Below, one piece after another: positions 1-6,567 of a DNA stretch of 7,195 nucleotides. The DNA is from an uncultured Lachnospiraceae bacterium (GTDB lineage: Bacteria > Bacillota > Clostridia > Lachnospirales > Lachnospiraceae). The stretch lies in contig CAMWMO010000074.1 in the NCBI GenBank assembly GCA_947175305.1, positions 1-7,195 on the forward strand, given 5' to 3'. How positions within the stretch are numbered: the stretch's first letter is position 1; every line of letters starts with the position of its first letter. Below the pieces are notes generated by a model, which saw only the letters and a program-made list of their open reading frames with translations, was not told the DNA's origin and made no database searches. Position numbers and translations under genes: made by a program.

Positions 1-18
1 TTACTTAATTGCCTAAAA

Positions 19-987
19 TTATTTAATTTCTTTTGCGGATTTCTCAGCCACATTTCCACACACCTCTTTTACAACAAACTGCGGTGAGTTGTTGATACAA
101 ATATAAATACGTCCAATATATTCTCCCATAAGTCCCATGTTGACTAAAATCAGTCCACCTATAATCAGCAGAATAGACGTTTGGGAACTCCAGCCATACG
201 GAATCAATGCCGCCAATTCCGGAACGAACAATCTCCGGATTATGATTATGATCGTATAAATAAAACCGATAATAGCAAATAAAAATCCGATATACGCACT
301 GATCTCAAGCGGTTTGACCGAAAATGCGGTAAACCCATTAAACCACAGTGAAACCAGTTTTCTTAAACTATACCCCGACTGTCCCTCCAATCTGTCATTA
401 TGCTGTACAGATACATATCCGATATTTCTGGTAGTTCTGAGAACCAGACCACCCAGATACGGATAGCAGTTTTTATATCTGATGATCTCGTCAATGATAA
501 ATTTACGTGCAACAAAAAAACTGCCTGTATAATATCCCTGAACACCAAAGATATAATCCGACATACGCCGCGCAAAGTCAGATCCCCAACGCCGAAAAGC
601 TTTCTGGTGCATCTCGTCATATTTCGCGTAAACTACATCATAACCCTTTTCCAACTCGCACAACAGACTGGGGACTTCTCTTGCAGGTGTCTGTCCATCA
701 TCATCGAGGGAAATGACATAATCTCCCGTACAGTAATTGTATCCTGCCAGCACTGCGCTGTGCTGCCCGAAATTTTTTGCCAGATTAACTCCCAGAATAT
801 GATCATCCTGGCTTGCATATTCTCTGATAACGTCCCACACGTTGTCGGGTGAGCCATCATTTACCAAAATGATTTCATAATCATATTTCCCCTCTTTATG
901 GATCATTTCCCTTATTTCATCAATCACAGCGCCAACCGTTTTCTGCGATTTATAACACGGGATCACAAACGATAATTTTTTATCCAT
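19..987 (-). CDS. Family 2 glycosyltransferase with two C-terminal membrane helices (polyprenyl-phosphate sugar synthase type, copy 1)
   Basis: This 322-residue protein probably moves a sugar from a nucleotide donor to polyprenyl phosphate on the inner face of the membrane, like the DPM1/GtrB/ArnC group. The GT-A fold opens with a strand ending VIPCYKS (residues 8-14), followed by LVNDGSPDN (41-49). The metal-binding acidic cluster is D95-D97 in LDDDGQ. A conserved SGYSLRKL stretch (204-211) lies just before the membrane part. Two hydrophobic segments, about 228-250 and 268-290, end in the GEYIGRIY motif usual for this family. Length is typical. The ATG is preceded by GAGG at 998-1001 with a 10-nt spacer. 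It lies 20 nt after the acyltransferase gene and is the last complete gene of the run. It is a paralogue of the glycosyltransferase at 5250-6212, with very similar motifs throughout, so a different sugar donor is likely. The family assignment is secure; donor and acceptor are unknown. Confidence 0.93.
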   Translation of the reverse strand: MDKKLSFVIPCYKSQKTVGAVIDEIREMIHKEGKYDYEIILVNDGSPDNVWDVIREYASQDDHILGVNLAKNFGQHSAVLAGYNYCTGDYVISLDDDGQTPAREVPSLLCELEKGYDVVYAKYDEMHQKAFRRWGSDFARRMSDYIFGVQGYYTGSFFVARKFIIDEIIRYKNCYPYLGGLVLRTTRNIGYVSVQHNDRLEGQSGYSLRKLVSLWFNGFTAFSVKPLEISAYIGFLFAIIGFIYTIIIIIRRLFVPELAALIPYGWSSQTSILLIIGGLILVNMGLMGEYIGRIYICINNSPQFVVKEVCGNVAEKSAKEIK

Positions 988-1007
988 ACACTGAGCGCCT
1001 CATTTAT

Positions 1008-1682
1008 TTACATAAAATCCGTTGGTTTCTTATTCTCCAATATAACACTTTGCATTGGTACAATTACATTTTCATCAGACAGATCCCGCTGTACATAGGA
1101 ATTGGCACCAATCAGATTTCCACTTCCAATTACAATTTTGTCTTTCGTTGTCGCATTATTACCAAAAAAATTCTCATCCGAAATTATAACATGCCCAGCT
1201 ACAGATGCGGAAATAGCAAAATAATTAAAATCTCCAATCTTTGTATGATGCGCGATCAGTGCCCTCGGATAAACAATATTTCCATTTCCAAGTTCTGCAT
1301 ACATTCCTACATAAGCCTGCTCAAAGATCAGATTGCCTTCTCCCAGCTTATCCGTTTCCACACAAGCTGTCCTATGTATATAATTCTCTATACGATAGCC
1401 CCGCTTTTTAATCTCTTTAAATTTTTCCCTGCGGGCACGATTCATGTTTGTATAACCTATACAAAGATAAATAGCGATCTCTTCTTTTTTGTAATACTCT
1501 TCCATTTCTTCAAACGGAATAACCGGCAGCTTTCTGATCTCATCCTTAAAAGAGATTGCCTTAAACTCGTCTGTAATGTATTTTCTTTCTACAACAAATC
1601 CGGCAATCTCTATATTATCTTTCAACAATAAATACAAAAGATTCTCCGCCAAATCCGTAGTACCGTAAATAAAATAATACAT
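1008..1682 (-). CDS. NeuD/PglD-like sugar O- or N-acyltransferase (left-handed beta-helix)
   Basis: This 224-residue cytoplasmic enzyme most likely transfers an acetyl or other acyl group to a sugar or sugar nucleotide. Residues 1-80 form a small Rossmann-like domain (YYFIYGTTDLAENL at 2-15), as in the N-terminal domain of NeuD/PglD proteins. From about 105 onward there are hexapeptide-repeat rungs of the left-handed beta-helix type, with a repeated I/L/V-G-x-x pattern (GEGNLIF, GNGNIVY, GDFNYFA, ISDENFFG, GSGNLIG). H164 in the AGH triplet sits where PglD-like enzymes carry their catalytic histidine; H145 and H146 are one rung earlier. Length fits the family. The start has GGAG at 1690-1693, inside the end of the ATP-grasp gene, with a 7-nt spacer, and only 4 nt separate the two genes. 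The neighbours imply that the substrate is the sugar made by this operon. Whether O- or N-acylation occurs cannot be read from the sequence. Confidence 0.88.
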   Translation of the reverse strand: MYYFIYGTTDLAENLLYLLLKDNIEIAGFVVERKYITDEFKAISFKDEIRKLPVIPFEEMEEYYKKEEIAIYLCIGYTNMNRARREKFKEIKKRGYRIENYIHRTACVETDKLGEGNLIFEQAYVGMYAELGNGNIVYPRALIAHHTKIGDFNYFAISASVAGHVIISDENFFGNNATTKDKIVIGSGNLIGANSYVQRDLSDENVIVPMQSVILENKKPTDFM

Positions 1683-1686
1683 ACTT

Positions 1687-2625
1687 TTACTCCATTATCA
1701 CAAACTTTTCTGTCAGCTCCCGGATTCCGATTGCTCTTTTATATTTGTTCTCGTATACATGGCCAACCTTACCATCCAGAAGATCCAGCCACCATATTAC
1801 AATATTGTGTCCCAGCATATACTGAAAATATACGGAACCCGAGATTCTGGCATTGATCTCAAAAATATAATTCTTCTTTCCATGTTTTCTTAATTGAATA
1901 TTGATATAGCCGCGCAGATCCATATAATTTACTATCTTTTCTGCAATATCACGAATTCCCTCATCCTCCACCAATTCCACAAAAGAAGTATACCCATGCT
2001 TCAGTTCTCTTCGGAAAATGATCGTCGAAGTATCCCTGCCATCAGAAAAAACGCCTATCGTATATTCCTGCGCCTCCTCATCTATATATTCCTGAATAAC
2101 AATATCCTCAACGTCCACTTTCAATTCATTTATCTCATCAATTTTCTTTATCTTCTTCAATAGCTTAGAACCACAGGAATTTCTGAGCTTAACAATATAT
2201 GTTTTCCCATCCTCCGCAAATTCGTCGTAAAGATAAGTCTTAGGGGCGGTGACCCCCTCTATTCTATCCAACATCCGGACAGTTTCATATTTATCCTGCA
2301 GTGTTCCTATCATATCAGGATCATTGATCATCACCTTAATTCCGGCATCCTGAAAAAGGCTTAAATTTTTGGATAGCACCTTGATCTCCACTTCATTGGC
2401 GGGAATCAAATGCGTAATCTGATATTCTCTGCATTTCTCTAAAAGATTTTCAATATAAGCAGGATCGACTGCCGCATCGCTCTTCCAATAGGTGGTAACT
2501 CTGTCCATCCCAACTGGATAATCATAGATATCACAGCCATACACGATGTCTTCCGTCTCCTGCAAAATTTTAAGAATTCCATTTGCAACATCCCCGCTGA
2601 TTGCAGTGACCAAAATCCTTCTCAT
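1687..2625 (-). CDS. ATP-grasp ligase (carbamoyl-phosphate-synthase-like), probable amide/peptide-bond former in sugar decoration
   Basis: This 312-residue protein has the ATP-grasp architecture. A Rossmann-like pre-ATP-grasp domain (1-105) begins RRILVTAISGDVANG. A DKY triplet at 111-113 opens the ATP-grasp part, and the nucleotide-binding lysine is probably K146 in VKLRNSCGS. E179 lies in the hinge strand VIQEYI. The Mg-ATP site is E256/N258/R260 in FEINARISGS, the hallmark of the fold. Members of this superfamily activate a carboxylate as acyl phosphate and join it to an amine or thiol. In glycan clusters related proteins are often proposed to attach amino acids or other acids to amino sugars. 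Translation is coupled to the phosphoesterase gene through an ATGA overlap (2622-2625), and the acyltransferase follows after 4 nt. The short length argues against a true carbamoyl phosphate synthase subunit, and no other cluster member suggests a biotin or purine pathway. The fold is certain; the substrate is unknown. Confidence 0.88.
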   Translation of the reverse strand: MRRILVTAISGDVANGILKILQETEDIVYGCDIYDYPVGMDRVTTYWKSDAAVDPAYIENLLEKCREYQITHLIPANEVEIKVLSKNLSLFQDAGIKVMINDPDMIGTLQDKYETVRMLDRIEGVTAPKTYLYDEFAEDGKTYIVKLRNSCGSKLLKKIKKIDEINELKVDVEDIVIQEYIDEEAQEYTIGVFSDGRDTSTIIFRRELKHGYTSFVELVEDEGIRDIAEKIVNYMDLRGYINIQLRKHGKKNYIFEINARISGSVYFQYMLGHNIVIWWLDLLDGKVGHVYENKYKRAIGIRELTEKFVIME

Positions 2626-3332
2626 ATAAAATCTTCCTTCCTGCGCTCCAGAACACTTTTGAGCTTTTTAAGTTCCGGATCATACCGATCGATCTGTCTG
2701 TATAACGCCCTTGTATTCAATGTGATATTTTCAAACTGCACTGTTCTGTCCAACGTATTTATCACAGCATAGCCATAGCCGCTGCCATCTCTCGGCTGTC
2801 CCAGTGAACCGGAATTAACAACCAGAGTGCTTCCCACAAAACGTTCCATTCTGCAATGGGTATGCCCCAAAATAACAATATCATACTGCTGATATATTTG
2901 TGGATCTTCAATCAAATCTCTGGGATATAGTCTGCCTTCCAACGAATCTTGCGGTGTTCCGTGAAAAATCCCAATTTTGCAGTTCTCCTCTAAAAACACA
3001 CACTCTGATTTCAGCTTTTCAATCTTTTCACACTCTGACTTTGAAAATCGGTTTTTGACATCCGAATAAGAATGACCGTATTTTTCTACAAAATCACTCT
3101 CCTGTTTCTCTCCATGAAACAGCTGCAGAAAATATTCATCGTGATTCCCTTTTAACCAGATCAGATCCTCCAATCGATCCAGTCTTTCTATGATTTCATG
3201 CTGGCTATAATAATACCCAAAAATATCTCCGCAAAAAATCAAACGATCATAGGATTCCTGCTGTATTTTAATTAAAAAAGCATCCAATGCATCGGAATTA
3301 CCATGTAGGTCTGAAAAAACAATGAAGCGCAC
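2622..3332 (-). CDS. Calcineurin-like metallophosphoesterase (YfcE/MJ0936 type)
   Basis: This 236-residue soluble dinuclear-metal phosphoesterase carries all the family motifs in order: SDLHGN (residues 7-12, ligands D8 and H10), CGDI (34-37, D36), GNHD (62-65, N63 and H64), FHGTP (123-127, H124) and GHTH (156-159, H157 and H159). A serine-glycine stretch, VNSGSLGQPR (172-181), matches the conserved C-terminal part of the YfcE/MJ0936 group. The active site therefore appears intact. The start is a GTG at 3330-3332, supported by AGGAG at 3342-3346 with a 9-nt spacer; the motif-bearing N-terminus begins only two residues in, so there is no room for a later start. The gene lies 15 nt after the SDR gene and overlaps the ATP-grasp start by 4 nt. 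Such enzymes cleave phosphomono- or diesters. Its position suggests hydrolysis of a sugar phosphate or nucleotide intermediate of this pathway, but a housekeeping role cannot be excluded. Confidence 0.93.
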   Translation of the reverse strand: MRFIVFSDLHGNSDALDAFLIKIQQESYDRLIFCGDIFGYYYSQHEIIERLDRLEDLIWLKGNHDEYFLQLFHGEKQESDFVEKYGHSYSDVKNRFSKSECEKIEKLKSECVFLEENCKIGIFHGTPQDSLEGRLYPRDLIEDPQIYQQYDIVILGHTHCRMERFVGSTLVVNSGSLGQPRDGSGYGYAVINTLDRTVQFENITLNTRALYRQIDRYDPELKKLKSVLERRKEDFI

Positions 3333-3341
3333 AGTCTGCTT

Positions 3342-3346
3342 CTCCT
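3342..3346 (-). promoter_or_regulatory. Ribosome binding site supporting the GTG start of the phosphoesterase gene
   Basis: AGGAG on the minus strand, 9 nt before GTG 3330-3332 and immediately after the TAA of the SDR gene (3348-3350). It supports GTG as the real start; the conserved SDLHGN motif begins six residues later, so no downstream start is possible. Confidence 0.65.
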
Positions 3347-3347
3347 C

Positions 3348-4232
3348 TTACAATTCACTGCAAATCCACTCTATCGTTTCTTTTAAGGCATATCGAGGCG
3401 CATACCCTAACACTTCTTTGGCCTTCTCTCCGGATATTTCCCAGCGGTCCGTCTCCTCTGTATCTTCTATGCCGCTAAAAACAATCTGTACATGGGCATT
3501 TGTACAGGCAATGCATTTTTTCGCCACCTGCAAGTTGGAAGCGCTTTCTCCGGCAATTAGGAAAACACCCTCCGCCTCTTTTTCGACCGACAATCCGACT
3601 GCTTCCGCGATATCACGCACATCAATATAGTTCTGCACTCTGCCGCCCGCTCCATAAAGCAGAATATCCTGACCCTTATGGCACTGCTCTATGATACGAT
3701 ACAAAAAGGCGTTTTGCCGCATCCCTCTCCCGACAGGAGATGGTATCCGTAAAATAATCTTCGCCATCTCAGGTCTACCCACCTGATTCACAATACCTTC
3801 CCCCGCCAGCTTCGTGATATGATATAACGTCTCAGGCTGTAATGGGTGGTTTTCTGTAACAGGTATGACAGTCGGTTTCCCGATAACCGGTACGCTGGAC
3901 ATGTAAATCAGCTTATCTGCTTTCAACTCATTTGCCAACTCTGTCACATGATAGGTTCCGAGACAATTCACTTGAATAGTCCGTTCGTCTCCGGGTACAT
4001 GAATATCCGCCGCCAGATGAACCACCGTCTGGCAGCGTCCGATCACCTGCGACACTTTTTTTACAAATTCCTCATCGCATATATCCGCCTTAACAATGGT
4101 AAGCCCTTCCGACCGCATATCTATTTTTTCAGAATTTGTCAACGCTATGACATCATATCCCTGCGCCAGCAAATGCTTTGTCACATGGGTTCCGATGAAT
4201 CCGGCCGCACCGGTAATCAGAATTTTGCTCAT
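3348..4232 (-). CDS. Extended short-chain dehydrogenase: NAD(P)-dependent sugar epimerase/dehydratase/reductase
   Basis: This 294-residue protein is an extended SDR acting on a nucleotide sugar or related molecule in the cytoplasm. The N-terminus holds the dinucleotide-binding GAAGFIG loop (G8, G11, G14). VVHLAAD lies at 70-76, the catalytic serine region is MSSVPVIG (111-118), and the YxxxK pair is Y137 and K141 in YHITK. NYIDVRDIA (201-209) is the usual substrate-side segment of UDP-sugar epimerases and dTDP-sugar reductases. Length is somewhat below GalE (about 330-340) and closer to reductases or short epimerases. The start overlaps the stop of the radical SAM gene (ATGA at 4229-4232), so the two proteins are probably made in step and may act in succession. 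The serine-loop Tyr-Gly often seen after SS is replaced by I117-G118. Epimerase, dehydratase and 4-ketoreductase activities cannot be told apart here. Confidence 0.9.
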   Translation of the reverse strand: MSKILITGAAGFIGTHVTKHLLAQGYDVIALTNSEKIDMRSEGLTIVKADICDEEFVKKVSQVIGRCQTVVHLAADIHVPGDERTIQVNCLGTYHVTELANELKADKLIYMSSVPVIGKPTVIPVTENHPLQPETLYHITKLAGEGIVNQVGRPEMAKIILRIPSPVGRGMRQNAFLYRIIEQCHKGQDILLYGAGGRVQNYIDVRDIAEAVGLSVEKEAEGVFLIAGESASNLQVAKKCIACTNAHVQIVFSGIEDTEETDRWEISGEKAKEVLGYAPRYALKETIEWICSEL

Positions 4233-5197
4233 CCATTTTCTCCAAGCATCTCTGCTCTTTCCTCGTAATTTTTACCTACCTCATTACCATTCTCATCATA
4301 TCGCTTTTCACCGACAATCTCCCAGTCCGTACACTCCTGACAAAATACAGGGAGTTCATCAAAGCGATGTTCCATATGCTTCTTCACAAATTCCTCGTTT
4401 CTCTTTTGCCAGACCTCCTTGATCGTGCTCGTATTCATATCTCCACACTGATAGTCAGCATTGGTATCCATAACACAAAGCGTTGCCCTTCCATCCCAGG
4501 TGATTGGGAAAATTCCCACTGCATTACCGCAGGCAATCCTTGCATCTACCTTTTCGGGCGCAATGTCCCCACACTGTCCCCCCCATGAGATTAATCTTCT
4601 AACCGCGGTCCATGCTCCGCGTTCTCTCCAATACCGAATGATCTGATCTATCTCATGCGCATTCTCCTCCATCTCCATTACTTTGACCTCAATGATTGGC
4701 TTCTTTAGACCCCGCTCCTGCTTACGCTTTAAGATATGTTCAATATTCGCATACACAACATCTCTATCCGCATTTACACGAATTTTCTCATATACCTCCT
4801 TAGAAAACCCATCACAGTCAATGCTGAGAAAGTCTATTCCGGAATCCAACAGCATCTCTGCCATTTCCTCATCCATCAGTGTTGCATTTGTATTCATACT
4901 GATATTCTGCAATTCTTTTTTTACAGCATAATCGATCATATAAAAAATCTTAAACTTCTGCAGCAAAGGTTCCCCATAATAATCAAGCCATATTCTTGTA
5001 TAAGGATTTTCTTGTGCGATCTCATCTATGATTTTTTTATACAGCAGGATATTCATCTGCCCTTTTGGTCTGGTCAGCTTATTGTTTGCACACATGATAC
5101 AATTCAAGTTACAATAATTCCCCGTTTCGATAGCTACGTTCAAGGGAAACTCTGATATTTTAAACTTCTTTTCTATTTCACTAATATTCTCGTACAT
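4229..5197 (-). CDS. Radical SAM enzyme with SPASM/twitch-like auxiliary iron-sulfur domain
   Basis: This 322-residue protein carries the radical SAM [4Fe-4S] motif CxxxCxxC at C29, C33 and C36 (CNLNCIMC), followed by the GEP triplet (75-77) that helps bind S-adenosylmethionine. Strand LSIDCDG (124-130) is typical of the SPASM subgroup. The C-terminal third holds C223-x12-G236-x4-C241, then C251 and a C286xxC289 pair. This fits the start of a SPASM domain (Cx9-15Gx4C) but lacks the later cysteines of the full seven-cysteine form, so one auxiliary cluster (twitch-like) is more likely than two. BtrN, a radical SAM dehydrogenase of aminocyclitol biosynthesis, has this type of domain. The start has an AGGAG at 5205-5209 with a 7-nt spacer. 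The gene shares ATGA with the SDR. A redox or radical change to the operon's sugar is my inference; peptide modification is less likely, since no precursor peptide is seen nearby. Confidence 0.9.
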   Translation of the reverse strand: MYENISEIEKKFKISEFPLNVAIETGNYCNLNCIMCANNKLTRPKGQMNILLYKKIIDEIAQENPYTRIWLDYYGEPLLQKFKIFYMIDYAVKKELQNISMNTNATLMDEEMAEMLLDSGIDFLSIDCDGFSKEVYEKIRVNADRDVVYANIEHILKRKQERGLKKPIIEVKVMEMEENAHEIDQIIRYWRERGAWTAVRRLISWGGQCGDIAPEKVDARIACGNAVGIFPITWDGRATLCVMDTNADYQCGDMNTSTIKEVWQKRNEEFVKKHMEHRFDELPVFCQECTDWEIVGEKRYDENGNEVGKNYEERAEMLGENG

Positions 5198-5204
5198 ATC
5201 CTCT

Positions 5205-5209
5205 CTCCT
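5205..5209 (-). promoter_or_regulatory. Ribosome binding site of the radical SAM gene
   Basis: AGGAG on the minus strand lies 7 nt before the ATG at 5195-5197, within the longest gap between complete genes in the window (52 nt). This is a strong and well-spaced site. I saw no convincing -10/-35 pair or hairpin in the gap, so transcription probably runs through from the upstream glycosyltransferase gene. Confidence 0.7.
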
Positions 5210-5249
5210 GTCCCATAAAAAATCAATCTCGCTTCCAGTATCACATCTA

Positions 5250-6212
5250 TCAACTGTTTCTATCGACTTCTACATTCAATCTTTCTCTGACTACATATTG
5301 CGGCAAATGATTCAAATTCATAAAAATCCTGCCAACATATTCTCCCAACAATCCCAGCATAATCATAATCATCCCACAGCAAAACAGGATAACGGCTATA
5401 AGAGAAGTATATCCCGCAGCCACGGCCGGATTCAACAGCTTGTGAAGAATACAGACGATTCCCCATATAAATCCAGCCACCGCCATGCCCATGCCCACAA
5501 TGCTTGCTATTCTTAAGGGGACAATGGAAAAGCCGGTAAATCCCTCCATCCACAAACCAATGAGCTTCCTCAGCGTATAGCCACTCTTTCCATAAATACG
5601 CTCATGATGCTCTACCTCGATATCTGCTATATTCCTTGTAATATGCATAAAATATCCGAATATATACGGTGATGGATTGTAGTAATCTCGCAGCTTGTCC
5701 ACCACAAATCTCCTTGCGACGAAAAAACTGCTGGTATGCACATTTTTAGGGGTTCCCATGACCCAATCCGTCATCCTGCGGTTTATCTTACTTCCCCATA
5801 CACGGAATCCACTTTCCTTTTTGTGTCGAAAATAAGCATATACTATATCATATCCAGTTTCCAGTTTATCTATCATGCGAAGGATATCTGAGGCCTCATG
5901 CTGTCCGTCGTCATCCATGAATACCACATACTCACCTGTCACATACTCCAAAGCCGCCATCCTGGCAGACTGCTGTCCAAAATTCCTGGCAAGTGAAAGC
6001 CCGATCACATTATCGTAGCATGAACACAGTTCCGTGATCACATCCCAGACATTATCTTTCGAATAATCATTCACGAGAATCATCTGACATATATATTTTT
6101 CTTTCAATGTATGCAATACATTTTCGACTACAGCTTTGATCGATTTTTCAGAATTGTAGCAAGGAACAATCACTGATATCTTTTTTCTTTCCTCAACTAC
6201 TTCTTTTGCCAC
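5250..6212 (-). CDS. Family 2 glycosyltransferase with two C-terminal membrane helices (polyprenyl-phosphate sugar synthase type, copy 2)
   Basis: I place the start at GTG 6210-6212, giving 320 residues, because GGGGGTGA (6220-6227) sits 7 nt upstream and the product then aligns end to end with the 322-residue paralogue at 19-987. An ATG at 6258-6260 would add 16 residues and overlap the upstream gene by 41 nt. Numbered from the GTG, the GT-A core shows IVPCYNS (15-21), LVNDYSKDN (46-54), the acidic cluster D100-D102 in MDDDGQ, and SGYTLRKL (210-217). Two hydrophobic helices follow at about 233-256 and 268-290, ending in GEYVGRIF. Members load a sugar onto polyprenyl phosphate at the cytoplasmic membrane face. 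It follows directly after the two small EamA-type genes, the arrangement expected for an ArnC-like transferase with its flippase. That makes this copy, rather than the distal one, the natural partner of the flippase. The donor sugar is unknown. Confidence 0.92.
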   Translation of the reverse strand: MAKEVVEERKKISVIVPCYNSEKSIKAVVENVLHTLKEKYICQMILVNDYSKDNVWDVITELCSCYDNVIGLSLARNFGQQSARMAALEYVTGEYVVFMDDDGQHEASDILRMIDKLETGYDIVYAYFRHKKESGFRVWGSKINRRMTDWVMGTPKNVHTSSFFVARRFVVDKLRDYYNPSPYIFGYFMHITRNIADIEVEHHERIYGKSGYTLRKLIGLWMEGFTGFSIVPLRIASIVGMGMAVAGFIWGIVCILHKLLNPAVAAGYTSLIAVILFCCGMIMIMLGLLGEYVGRIFMNLNHLPQYVVRERLNVEVDRNS

Positions 6213-6219
6213 TTTATTG

Positions 6220-6227
6220 TCACCCCC
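6220..6227 (-). promoter_or_regulatory. Ribosome binding site that decides the GTG start of the second glycosyltransferase
   Basis: GGGGGTGA on the minus strand contains GGTGA, part of the extended Shine-Dalgarno complement, and lies 7 nt before GTG 6210-6212. Its last three bases are also the TGA stop of the upstream membrane-protein gene, so the two genes are closely coupled. The competing ATG at 6258-6260 falls inside the upstream coding region. Confidence 0.65.
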
Positions 6228-6567
6228 AGTTAAATATAACAATTCCGGCAAGAATAACACATGCTCCGGCAGCTCTTATTTTTCCAATCTGCTCTTTTAA
6301 ACCAAAATATCCGAGTAACAGTACAAAAATATAGGAAAATGTTGCCAATACAGCCGTATACTTATACGGCACATAACGCATTGCCAGCATATTGATGAAA
6401 ATCGTACTAAACATCAGTCCATATGCAAGCATTACTTTGAAATGAAGAATGCGCCTGATGCCGCTTTCCTCTTTATACCTTGTCGCCTCCGTCTTCATAA
6501 GAAGCTGAGATATGGCAGCAATCAACCCGCTGCAAATATATAAAAAAACTGCGATCCATCTATTCAT
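6220..6567 (-). CDS. Small four-helix EamA/SMR-type membrane protein, probable subunit of a lipid-linked sugar flippase (ArnE/ArnF-like)
   Basis: This 115-residue protein is almost entirely membrane: predicted helices run about 3-25, 43-64, 67-88 and 97-113. Helix 1 ends in LLMK (22-25), and the second half reads as a half-EamA unit with LLLGYFGLKEQ (83-93), then a last helix rich in G, A, I and V. The first helix has no acidic residue, unlike the proton-coupled glutamate of EmrE-type drug exporters, so drug efflux is unlikely. Its gene overlaps that of a second, divergent four-helix protein by 8 nt and is followed within 7 nt by a polyprenyl-phosphate glycosyltransferase. In the Arn system two such small proteins (ArnE and ArnF) together flip undecaprenyl-phosphate sugar, and I infer the same role here. 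The site ahead of the ATG is weak, so translation may depend on the upstream gene. Confidence 0.87.
   Translation of the reverse strand: MNRWIAVFLYICSGLIAAISQLLMKTEATRYKEESGIRRILHFKVMLAYGLMFSTIFINMLAMRYVPYKYTAVLATFSYIFVLLLGYFGLKEQIGKIRAAGACVILAGIVIFNWG

Noticed and set aside
1050..1631. A 193-codon open frame on the plus strand opposite the acyltransferase
   Set aside because: It lies wholly inside a gene with clear beta-helix repeats; its translation is rich in I, Y, N and F without recognisable motifs. It is a shadow of an AT-rich coding strand.
4229..5197. Radical SAM protein as a peptide maturase of a ribosomally made peptide
   Set aside because: No short precursor ORF, peptide-recognition domain, protease or dedicated peptide exporter was seen; all neighbours point to sugar chemistry.
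5198..5249. Possible internal promoter or terminator between the second glycosyltransferase and the radical SAM gene
   Set aside because: The 52-nt gap has a good ribosome site, but I found no convincing -10/-35 pair and no hairpin followed by a T-run.
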